Assembly: GCA_030248295.1 (NCBI GenBank)
Contig: JASANH010001278.1
Span: 365,501-429,500, forward strand
From: Mesodorylaimus sp. YZB2_4
Taxonomy: Eukaryota; Nematoda; Enoplea; Dorylaimida; Dorylaimidae
Reading direction: 5' to 3'
Length of the DNA: 64,000 bases
Numbering within the stretch: position 1 is the first letter of the stretch; the number at the start of each line of letters is the position of its first letter. The position numbers and the translations under genes are program-made. Positions 12,701 to 24,700 of the stretch are shown one piece after another. The notes under the pieces were generated by a model. The model searched no databases, was not told the DNA's origin, and saw only the letters and a list, made by a program, of their open reading frames with translations.

Positions 12701-15700
12701 AACTTGCGTAATAGATAAATTCATGGGTTTAAAAATAAAGTAAGCTAATATATTTCAGTTTCACGAAAGCACTTTTCGAGCTTATTTTTAAATTATATGA
12801 CGTTGGTACAAGCCTGTCGCACCTTGGTTATGTGCTGATCGAATGAGAAATGCACGTCTACTGAAACCCGTAACAAAAGCTTTGCGCGTATTCTCAACAC
12901 CCGGGCATTGAAGAGTGAGAAGAGTTAGCAAGGCCGAGTGTTAGCCCCCAGCGATGACAGCCAGCATTCAATGTCTCAAGCGGATTGGAGCACTGACGTC
13001 ACTGAAATCCTGCCGCGATTGCTCACGGTATGGGATTATGATTTAGAAAACTGCTCGAGAAAACTGAAAAATGAGCCAGAAATAAGAATCAGTGAAGTGG
13101 GAACAACGAAACGAAGCTGTTTGGGTGCAAAATCGAAAACATCCAAACCGAAGAGGGGGCAAGGTCTAATGCATTGTTCATGACATAGGTACAAGCGAGT
13201 CAAGACGTGAGGGCCTGTATGGGGCTATTATATAGTACACAACATTGTCCACGGGAGATAATGTTGACTATTCCGCTAAAAATCTATACATTTCACTGAG
13301 CTTAGGGTTGCTTGTGATGAGTGAGAGAAAACACGGCCAACGTACAGTGCTTCTAGGGCGTGCTGACTGGCTCTATCTTAATACCCCTATAATCATTTTC
13401 CTACAGAGAGCATGAGAAGCCGCTGTACAACCAGTGGCGGGTCGACCCAAAAATTAGGTCTGAGGACAGCGTGGGGGCCCAACTTGTCCGAGTCAGCGGC
13501 AGCATACAAATCTCCCAGAAGGCCTGTTTTTGAAAACATCTGCAAACCTGATCATAGATGTGATGACTTGGGCAGTCGAGGGTGATCTATGAGGGAGTGG
13601 TGACACGGCGGCCAAGTCCATAGATCGTGATCTTGATGTCCTCGCATCAAAGTCATCGATCGTCACTGATTTTTCGATGCAATGATGCAAAGATGGAATA
13701 TCGATCGATGATGACCTCGGATGCGGAGTATTCGCGTCCAGCGAGCTCATAAATGAGGCGTTTTGTACAGCGCTTTTCCCAGCGCAGAATAACGAAAGTC
13801 GTTGTCGAAATGGCTTCCTCGTTGTTGAACGAGAAGTCGATTTGGACGAAGAACGGGCGTGAATAGTTGTACATCGACTACTGATGCATGGAAATGGGAA
13901 ACTGCACCCAACGTGCCCGGAGCTAACGCTTTCGCAATGCGGCCGGGGACTCGGAGGTGGTGTTAGATTCATTGGCGATGGACAGTTGGTCGTGTTCTCA
14001 CTTTCCGACATGGGCCATGGCACCAGAGTGTCGGGTTCGGAAGGCACTGTCGTACTGATACTCTGAGAACGATTACTTCTCCAGGTGGCAACCGATGCCG
14101 CCGACTCATCGTTAAACATATCTGGGAATAAAAACGCGCGATCATCGGGTTGATTCGGATCGAAAAATTGTGTCACACTGATACTAGGAATCATAGGCAG
14201 GGTGATGGCGGGGAGGATCATTCCCTCGCCGCTATCCGTATCGCTGACGCTTGTCGTCCGAGGACTGGTGCTAGTCGAATTCGATCCACCGCTCCGACTT
14301 TTACAACGCGATCTCAATGTCCGCATGGATGACCACCCAAATCCGTTGGATATAGCCCCTTTGACGTTGGCCAAATTACCTAAACTACCCTTCTTAACTT
14401 TAAGTTTTCGAGGTCGCTGGCGATGATAATACTCGACGGGTGGCTGTTTGGAAATGTCATGGCTCTCATTTTCTGAACATGAATTACTTTGAGGTGGACT
14501 GGATGTCGGGGAAGATGGCGCCGTTTCAGAACCAGAGTCAGACGTGCTCGAGTCATAGAACGCGCTGACAATGATTTCTGGCTGCAATATCTTTTTGGAT
14601 AGTCCGCGGCTATTTTTTCGTTGTGGTTGATATGATCGTTGTTCTTCATTGTCAAATCCATTTTGTTGCTCCTGCTGCCTCTGTTCTTGCAGTTCCTGCA
14701 ACTGAAGCATGAGATCATCTTGCGCTAATCGCATGTCGTATTCGGCTTGCAACTGGCAATGAATGCACTCTCCTCGCCCACCACCTCCAGCCCCACCGCT
14801 CGATCGGCTCGACCTGGTACTGACTGAAATGAGTCTGACTGCCCACGGCATCATCATAGACAATTGTCTTGGACGCCGAACAGCCCATGATGAGGCCGCG
14901 TCCCAACTTCGTGATCGATGTTGTTTTCGTGGAGCGGGTACATCTAGCAGGCGACCCGTGCCAGTCGTGCTCGGCTGGTGGGTATCAGTTGAGTCCAAGG
15001 CCAACATATTCTGGCCTCCACTGCCTCGATTAATAGCGTTCATGAGCAAAGACGTGTACGACTGGCGATGATTGGCATTGTGTTCAACATATCGATCGTT
15101 ATCCGATTTTGTCCTCATCACCGCTGATCGACGGGTCGTCGAGGGCCAGCTTGGAGTTTGCAGCATTGTCATCATATTCGAAGATAAATTGGTCGAAAAG
15201 GAAGAAGTCGAGGCGCCTGCGTTCGTCTCGTATGATCCAACCAAACCCGAACTGGTTCCTGGTGCTGAACCAGTTGCGGGTAAATGTTGGCGTAAGTTGT
15301 CCAGCTGACGGCTGACCGAATCGATCATTTTTTCGAGCGAATTTGCTGAATATCAGCCAAAACGTGAGGATCGAATCTCTCGCTTAATTTTTATATGTGT
15401 AAAGTCTCTGAGTTAACAAAAAGAAATTTTTCCACTATCTCGATTGTCATAATCGATTAGGACGACTGACGGCGAACAATTCGATTTACATGGATTTCGT
15501 CGTAATAATGCTATCAGGACGTGACACGAAGTGGGTGCATACCTGCTCGCTCAACATAAAACGAGCGCATGTGGCACGATGATCGGGTTGAAAGGCGAGA
15601 CGTGGCTGCCGTGGACGCATTAACATCAGCGGGTGGTCGGATGGGCGAGCAAGCATTTCCATATTGGAAAGGATGAAGGCTTATAGGCCTCGTTTTAAAG

Positions 15701-18700
15701 CCGCCTACGAACGTTTAGAGTGACGCGTGACAGGAGAGTGTTGAACGCAATAATGGCCGAAATTGTTCATAGTCCATGAACAAATGCCAACAACGTCCGT
15801 CTAAAGGAAATAACTCTTTCGCCTCTACTCCCTTCGCCTTCTCGTTCCTGTGTCTTCAACCGATCGAATCCCTGCATCGATACGTACGTGCATGGTCACA
15901 AGGGCCGGACAGTGAAGACTTACGGCTTCAACGAACGTCCAACATCGACCTGTGCCGAAACCTAATCAAGAAAAATTGACGACAATGGCGTTTTGTTACC
16001 TACTCGATGAAGAATCGATGCTCACACGCGTTTCATTTCATTCCGTCTTATCATCCGAAACATGGTTAGAATATGAAATATTACTTTTTGATCACCCGTC
16101 TTGCACGCGATTCTGAATACATTACAAAGCCAGTCCGAATAGACTCTCGAAACAAGACAACCTGATGTTTCTTCAATCTCTTAGTTTGCATTCTTGCTCA
16201 AGAGGCACACAATGGAATCTTACCGAGAGTATCAGCTACCGACCCTGAAGGTTCTTTGAGTTTCGTATATCGCGTGTAAAAGACACATGTTCGTGAATGA
16301 ATTAGTACTCACGTCAGAAGCACATCCTGTAGCTGGATGCACCAGGGGCGTAGATTGAATGAGTTTGCACTCCTGGCTCAAACGACACCTCATCGTTGGT
16401 CACGTTAGGACAAGACATTTAGTCTGATTTAGCTCTGATGTCGAAGGGCTAGGGCGCAGTTAGAGAAATAAAGGTGAGTCATGACATAATGTGTTTCCTA
16501 ATGCTTGATCTTGATCTCTCCCAGCGCATAACCTCCAAAGAAAGCCACTCTTGAACTATATGGCGAGGCAGAGTGAAAGGTGGTGCGACTTGATCACCAT
16601 GGATACGAATTATTAGGAGTCAAAGGTTCATCTATCTCGGCCAAAGGAGGTTGAAGAGTGACATGGTCTCGACGGTACGGTAGTAAAAGATAATGAGCCA
16701 GAGCCGCTATAACACTAAGCCATAGTTGGCTCAGCATCACGTACAGTAGACGGGCACAGCTGGCCAAAGCATCAAGCGATAGCTAAATCGAAAGGTTATT
16801 CGGCAAGCTGAGCCAAGACCGCTTTTGATAAAAGCTCGATAAAATTTCAGTAAAAATGGAAATGAACTTTGTATAATTAATGAAAAAAGAGAATCTATTT
16901 TAGATTTTGCATGCGAAAATTGATAAAATGCATTGAAGAAAGACTGGCAAGAAAATGAGATAAAAGAAAGACTAATCATTTCTGAAGCCCGATATATCCA
17001 CTATGATTCAAAGAAAAGGTCGAAGAGTCCCAAATGCAGTATTCTCTATGCCCCTGTAAAAACTATCCAAGCACCTTTGGAGAAAACTTTGACGACTCGC
17101 TTTGCCTCTATAAGTAGAAGTGTGTACAGTGTATGTTTCCAGTATGGTTTCAGCATATGGTATCAGCAGACGCTAGAGCAGAAAGAGGAATCATCGTTTT
17201 CTATCAAGAGACACATACAAAAACTTTAGCTCTTAGCGGGATTCGAGCCCGCCCCTCTGGGATTGCCTAGCTAGACTCATTGCGCCCATGTGAGAATCCT
17301 ACCCAGAGATTATAAAAAAAAGGGGCTCAGCGCTTGGATACATCGGAACTTGACTGATGATGGGTCTATATACTGATTGCGAGACCACAAAGTTATTTGT
17401 TCGGCCACAAAAAATGATTGTGAAATATGTGTTCTTTGGCCCTAGAGTGCGCCTAATGGTGCTTGGCAATTGCCAAACAAAAAAACGTCTTGCCAAGAGA
17501 TGTGGCAAGAAATCTCCACCTCGGCAAGATCATGCCAAGGCCTGCCAAGCCATTACCATGAGAGGAAATGCGGGAAGGGATAAAGTATGACATGACAAGC
17601 CGGTCAATGTCGTTTCTCCAATGCAGAATGCAGGCACCCCAAGACACTCGTACTCACTCGTTATCTTCCTCCTCGTCGATCATTCTCTCCCTTGTGAGTG
17701 CTAGCTGTTGCGATCGGGACTCCAGCTTCGACAATTCCAGTAGTCCAGTGTCCGTCGATGCAGCCACGGGTAAGTCCCGAAGTCGCCGCCGCGGTAGCAC
17801 GGCCGACTTGCTGTTGGTACTGGTTGGAGTAGTTAAAGTCATACCCACATCCACGTTGCTTTTGACGGGCTCGATTTTTTGTGGTGCACCGAGAGACTTG
17901 TTGGTATCGTGGTCAATTACGAGTCCATTATTCATTGCGTTCGTAAGCGACTGGCGACGATAACTGCTGAGTGTTGGTCGACTCGGTGCCGCTGGAGCCG
18001 AAATGGGTTCACGTAAGAGAGAAGGTTCTGAAAGTGAATGAGGTACTCATCACTGATTGGGGGCTCACACAAGGCTATCTTATGTCACTGTAAGCCAAAT
18101 ATGCTCTGGAAAAACGTAATTCACAAGGACCATGACAGCATTCCAAAATAGCGGTCATAGACATTTTACACAGTGCTGAAATAGGGGGGGGACCACCACT
18201 GACGGGAAGCAGCGACGCCAAAACCATGTATGCACCAGCTTAAACGTAGGTTCTTGAACAGATTCAGGCTGCTGATATATACTGTATACACTGCACACAG
18301 TATGGTCAGCCTTCGCTTGACAAAGACCAGATTTTAAACCCGAGAAAAGTTTTAAGCTGTCAAAACACTTGAATTTCCATGCAATTTCTAAGAATAACAA
18401 GCACATATTGCAGGCCGAAAATTTCGCTTGTTTCCGAACAACGCAATTTAAATTTCGCGCTTTGAATAAATACGCGCGCGAAATTTAAATACTGTAGGCT
18501 TGCCTATTTGGGGATAAAGTGAAAATTTTGGTTTATGCTCATGATGCTTACAAATTCGTAACAGTCTTATAAACTCTCGTTTCTAGATAGCTTCGTGCAC
18601 ATCTCGGTTGAAATCTCCCTGCTACCCATACTCACAGTTTACTCGCACCTAACTAACGCGAATGCGCACTCTGGAGCTAAAAGACACGAACACTAAACCG

Positions 18701-21700
18701 AGACAGATAGGCATCTCATCATGCAGCACATCAACCAGCTTTTTTGCGTTTTTCGAAGTGCTTAGGGGCTGATAAGGGCATATGACGAGAATATGTTTGA
18801 CACCGCAGCAAAAGAATGTCTGACAGTCAAGGTTTTTGAGCCTTAGATGAGGTAAGGTAAAATATTGAAAAATCAAACTAGATACTGGCATATTTAGTCA
18901 GGAATTTTTGCCGATTCCAAGCAATAAAACCTGGGGAATTTCCACGTTGGGAGTTCGAAAACATCATAGCAGCTGAAGCAGCAAAATTTGTTCTTTGCAC
19001 TGTCACACATCCTGCAAGAATTCATGAAAAATATCGCACAGATCCACCCACGCATTCTTGAAATATTGTTGTCTATGTGGAGGTAGGTGCAATTATGAAT
19101 TTCACAAATTCTTTGAAGATCGGTCTATCATCAAGGTTTTAATAGAAGATGGCTCCAATCACAATTCTAATTTTGCGACAATCTGCGAAATGGTCTCAAC
19201 TAGTGAAATAATCTCTACACGTTTGATACTCACGATCAGTCTTGCTAGCAAAAAGGGCAGCTTACCTTCGATAGCATCCAATTCGCCATCTGATTTGCAC
19301 GCACTGCCGTGATTGTTCATCATGACAAAGTCCTTATTGAATTGTTGCCAATTCAAAATAGTCGCCGCTAATGTTGGCGACAATTCGGCTCCCAGACTCA
19401 ACGAATCGACGTGTATTTCTGATAAATCTAAAAAAATATCAAAATCTTTCATCTTCATTATATTCTTACATTTTAAACAGCTCAGGCCATCAAAACAAGC
19501 AGTCCCGTGAGGACGGATGGAGGAACTTGTAAATTACGTCTCCTATCCGGCATATTCATCTGAAGATGAGGAATTCAAGAACAAACACGTCGACAACAGC
19601 TGTTTGCCAAAGACACCTCTCGGAACCCGTCTACTAGCTGCTGTGTGCATTGACTGGCTGCGTGGAATTCGCGCAAGTCTTGCTCTCACAACGCATCGAG
19701 AACATACACCCGTAAATCCATTTACAAATGTTCAAAGAAATCCTGAATTCAAGAAAACGATTGAAGAAATATAATAAATAGCAAGCCATCAGCCAGCTCC
19801 TGCTGCTCAGTACAAACAGACGCAGTTAGATCTATCATCGCTGGTCTAGTCGAGCCCGATGTCATAACCGAGCACCTATGGTTACGCCCATTCACACTTT
19901 GACTACCATTCTCGCGAGCCCACGCAGTCATTGGGAATATTGAAAAACATCATCATCAGGCAGGGATAATGGATAATCCATAGTTACCAATTTGTCACAT
20001 CTACTAGACCACCAACGACAAACACTCATTAAACTAGCTTACTCGATAAATTACTGCTAACAATATTTCTCATTCCAAAAGAATATTGTTACACAAACTT
20101 AGAGGCCCAGCACTCATTAATTTCCTTCCTCATTGTTACTTAAAAAAATTGACGTCAACAAATGTCGAAATTCGGCGTTCCTGAAAACTTTGTACTGCGG
20201 TTTGTTCGACCTGACGTGAGGAAAAGATGTTTCTGCTTCGAGCTATGAAACATTGGTATTTGTATAGAAAAGACGTGGGTGATGTACCCCTAACAAGAGG
20301 AATAAACTTCTGTTCTGGTTGCTAAAACAAGCATCCATGGCGTTCTTCGGCATCAAGAATGAGCAGCAGTCGATATTTTTGAAAGTCTCCTTCAAACAAA
20401 TGATCGCCATAAAATAAAGATTCGTTGGCTGAACTGCCTACGATCTAATTAGCTCATTAACAAAAAAAACAAACAGGGAGGGTGTTCGGCGAAAATCTCA
20501 TTTCATAAACAAAAAAACAGAGGCAGAATTTCAGCAACGGCTGATCGATTTTGGCCCTGACTGTTATTTTAAAAAATTAATTCGAAAATTTGACAGTTTA
20601 AACCTTTTAGTTTTGGACCTCCGTTTCTTGAACATTTTCAAATTTAGTGCTTGCAGGATTCAATAAGTTTTCCCTTTCGATATGCCGTGAATAGTGCTAG
20701 AAATTCAGTGACATAGCATCTCAATAATCTATAGTTTCGACCACATTTTTTGGCTGCTAAGCTTTCAATGAAACATTAAACAACGGTTATTCTAAAATGG
20801 GCTCTGCATCAAAAAGTCGTGCGATGAACCTCACAAAGTCTACCACATGAAGAAACAGCAAATTGAATGATTTTCTTCAAGTCGACTCAAAATCAAAAAG
20901 TTTTTAAAAAAGTATATGCCGAAAGGTGTGAAATTTTAACAGCTGCGGTTATTTTCGTGACTTTAGCAATTCAATTGAAAAACTTTCAGCAGCATCCAGG
21001 AAACACAATTTTACAGGAATACTAGGTGGATGATAAAATTTTGCCAAACGTGAGAATACATGATCTTAAAATTATTATAATGGAAAAATTCATTCATTTG
21101 TGCACCCAAAATTCTTCAAATTAAATCTTTGCATTTGCGGAGTTAATACTAAACTAAATTAAAACCAGCGATCAGAATGTTATCAGTACCAACCAGAGGA
21201 AAGGCAAAGTGGGCAATCCTAGGAACAAACTTTGGAATCAAAGACACTGCAGGCCGTTGTCGACCAGAGAGTAGGTGAGAAGTTTAAATGGGGGCCGTTT
21301 TCCATGAAAGCGTGCCTAACGTGGCCTTTATCGAGCTAAGAATTTGTCAGCGGGGTGGCGTCTAGTGAAAAATTGCACATCGTTATCAAGGCGTCAAGTG
21401 CAAAGAAATAGCTGGCAAAGGCGAATAAAGTTGTTTTTATAAGAAAATCTTTCTCTTAATAGCTCCGAATACAGATATCAATTGGTTCAGTATTAAAAAT
21501 AGAAAAACATCATTTTCTTTTTTCGCATCCTATTCTGACAAGTTACTAATTTTATATGAGGTTCGGTAGATGCGTCAAATCCACACGGGGTAGCAGGAAG
21601 TCTTCGAGAAGTGAAGACAGTTTCCAATGTGTCAGCTAGGTGTTGTGGGGCGTGGGCGGGCTGCCTAGGATTCCGATTCAGAGCACAAAGCAGCGCTGAC

Positions 21701-24700
21701 GTGAGCCAACAACTACGCCATGCGATCGAATATAGCTCTGGCTAATGTCATAAGAAAGAGCGAATAAAAAAAGGGATTTAGAATTGTCAAAAGAGCTAGG
21801 TATGACGCCGGTGCAAAAGTATCAAATTTTGCCCCGCTCCGCTTTGCCATTTTACTCGCCCGCCGCCTACTTTTTTTATGCGGTAGAATAAATTAAGGTC
21901 AAAGGTCAAAACAAGTGCGAGTGCTTAATGAAATGCAGGCTTTCATGAAAGAGAAATCCAAATGCTAGGCACACAAATTTTTGGGAAATGGCAGACCAAA
22001 CAAAGCTGCTGCTTGAGACTAGTAAAAAATGGTTATTAGCGAAGATGAAACATTGTAAATTGAGTCCAAAATGGCATGAAGCCATGAGCAAGATAGGCCT
22101 GGACGAGTCTTCTATACGTGCAAGTTCCCACTGTGGCTAAAATGAAACCCGTTCAGCGAAAAGCGTGGGCACTGTACCAAAGCATAGGCGAGGGGTGTTT
22201 GAGTTCAGCAATCGTGGGTAAAGAAAGGCACCTAATGACGTGCGGTTTTTTACTTTTTTGCACCGAGTCTGAAAACCTACATTGCTATAAATTATAGAGT
22301 GCAAAAAAGGTCAAAATGTGAGCACACCCAGAGTTTGTCCCAGTAACACAAGATTCTTGCAAACATTTAAATATACGTATCACAGACGGGATCTTCCTTT
22401 ATTGTTGGGTCAAAGGGAAATCTTTAGAACAGAGAAGTGAAGATATAAACTTGAGACAAAATAATAAAAAATTCTTTTTCATACACAAGATTTAGATAGT
22501 GTTTAGCGGCGTAGAGCATCCGAAAGTCCTGTTACGCTGCAATCATATTAGGACCTCCCTGAAACCATATTTTACAGAATATGTGACTTAGAGTTGGAGG
22601 CATATTGCGCTATTGGCTTCCACGGTTAGCATGAATGCTTTTTACTAGGCAGGGCGGAGAATTTTTGCTGTTCCAACCAAGCCTGGAAGGCGCAGGAGGA
22701 AATACGGGGACAGATTCCGAGTGGAACAAGCTAAATCTTGCGACTGTACTCTCGGCTGGAACATCACCTCGAGGGGTTGACGATTCCGAGCTAGGGGAGA
22801 TCGATTACTCTCTCCCACTCGCCATGGCCTACCAGGCACAAGGTATTCTTGCTTGGGAGAATGAAAAATAATTCCAAGCAGGTGTGGCGTAATCAATAAT
22901 TAAAACCTCTTCCGACATCATAATTTCAATTCTGGATTGATTCTTTACAATACAGCGTTAAAAAGTAGTCGATCTCCCCTGGCTGGGAAACGGCAGCCCG
23001 GCGAGTTGATGTTTCAGCCATGACACGCGGCTGAAACAGCCAAAAAAACACTGAAACTTACAAAAGCTCCCCATCCTGGTTTTTAACATCTGATAAAGCA
23101 ATTTGTGTAAATTGATGGACATAAATCATGCAAATGGCGATTGCATGACAGGATTATTTTAGTGTTTTGGAATCCTAGCCGTTTAGTGTCATCCTACAGT
23201 ATAATCAGCAAAGTTTGTATTCCTTACAGAGTACACTACGGACCTGGCATGGTAAAATTCGTTGATCCTTCCAAATGAAATTTCACTCGTTGCATATAAA
23301 TTTGCGCTAAATTGGGAAAAATATGTAATCACCATTCGCCATCTTTTCTCATCGATCATTGAAGACCTGTTCCATGTCACAGTCAACTACACAAGCGAGG
23401 GTGCAGCACATTGTCTACACGCGCCTAACCAAGTAAGAATTCCTAAAAACATTGTAAAAAGCCTTTTATGGCTTGCCATACCTCATAGATATAAAAGAGC
23501 ATAAAAACCGTTTATTCCAATTTCGTCCCAAACTGTAGGCCCGAGGCTGGGAAAGCAAATGAGCAGTCTAGACCCGCCTTCAACTGCCGATCCTATTTTA
23601 TAGGCAATAATGCACAAACCGGAAGTCAACCGAGAATTCCAAATGCCCAATCACGCGCTAATGTAAAGATCGGCCGACATCAGGGCTTAAAATTTTCTGG
23701 TTTGTCAGACAATAATTTGAGCAAAGTGTGTGAAAAATTGACGAGGAAAAGGCACTTCGGCCAAAGGGATGAAATAGCCGAGCTGTTAAAATTAAAGGTC
23801 ACAAAATATAAAAACTAGCGTGGTAAAATTTTAGAACACGCCAGAAAGACAGCTTTCGCACTTTTAGAGAATGCTGTCCCATTTTAACGGCGAAAACGTT
23901 TTGCAAGTTTGCTAAAAATGTAAGGAAATGTTGATGCTAGAAGCTACTTCGAAAAAACCGCGATATTGCGCCTAATTCAAAAACTCAAAAAGCAAACGCT
24001 GGGTCTTCAAGAAGGTTCGTAAAAAGTAGGACTAATGGCTGTCAGAATTCCATTAAAACGAAGAAAAACTACAAATATTCAGAAACAGAACCCACCAAAT
24101 CGCCTAGCCTGGTGGTTTCAGCGATGCCGACATGGCATGGATAAAAACAAGTTCAGGTAGAACAGCTGTTGTTTGTTGTGTGAATAATTGTTTTCGTTGC
24201 CAGTGACAGAAGCGATTGATCTTTGCCCTCCATCGGCTTGCTTAGTCAAACGTCAAAGTTGCAGAAGCCCCAGGCTTGCATACCGTACTGCATACCTTGA
24301 GAAGTGCGAGCAAGTCTTGCTCAACTTTGTTTAACTCTTTTGAAAGAATAAACAGCAAAAATATTTGAAAAAATTGACATTTTTTACATACTTTAAAGAC
24401 AGGTTTTGTGAAAGGTTCGACCCATGTGAAACATAGGTTGCCAAGAGAAATTTATGACCCCACCTTTTTTATGTGTGAACATGAGTGGCGATAGTGATGC
24501 AGCAATGCTTTTTTGTGCACACTCGATTTTCGTGGGATAATCCCAAGAAACGTTTTTTTAAAAGTGCTTCGGCGATATCGGCCATGCCTCACTGGGTTTC
24601 AGTCTTTCCTGATCAACGACATATCAGCGTGTTCGCAAATGGACGAGGAGTCGAATGCTTGTCGCGAAAACTCTCTACCTTCTACCTATCTAAAGATATT

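Noticed and set aside
17229-17300. A working tRNA gene
   Set aside because: Only a T-arm pairs well; no complementary acceptor strand or anticodon arm is present at the right spacing.
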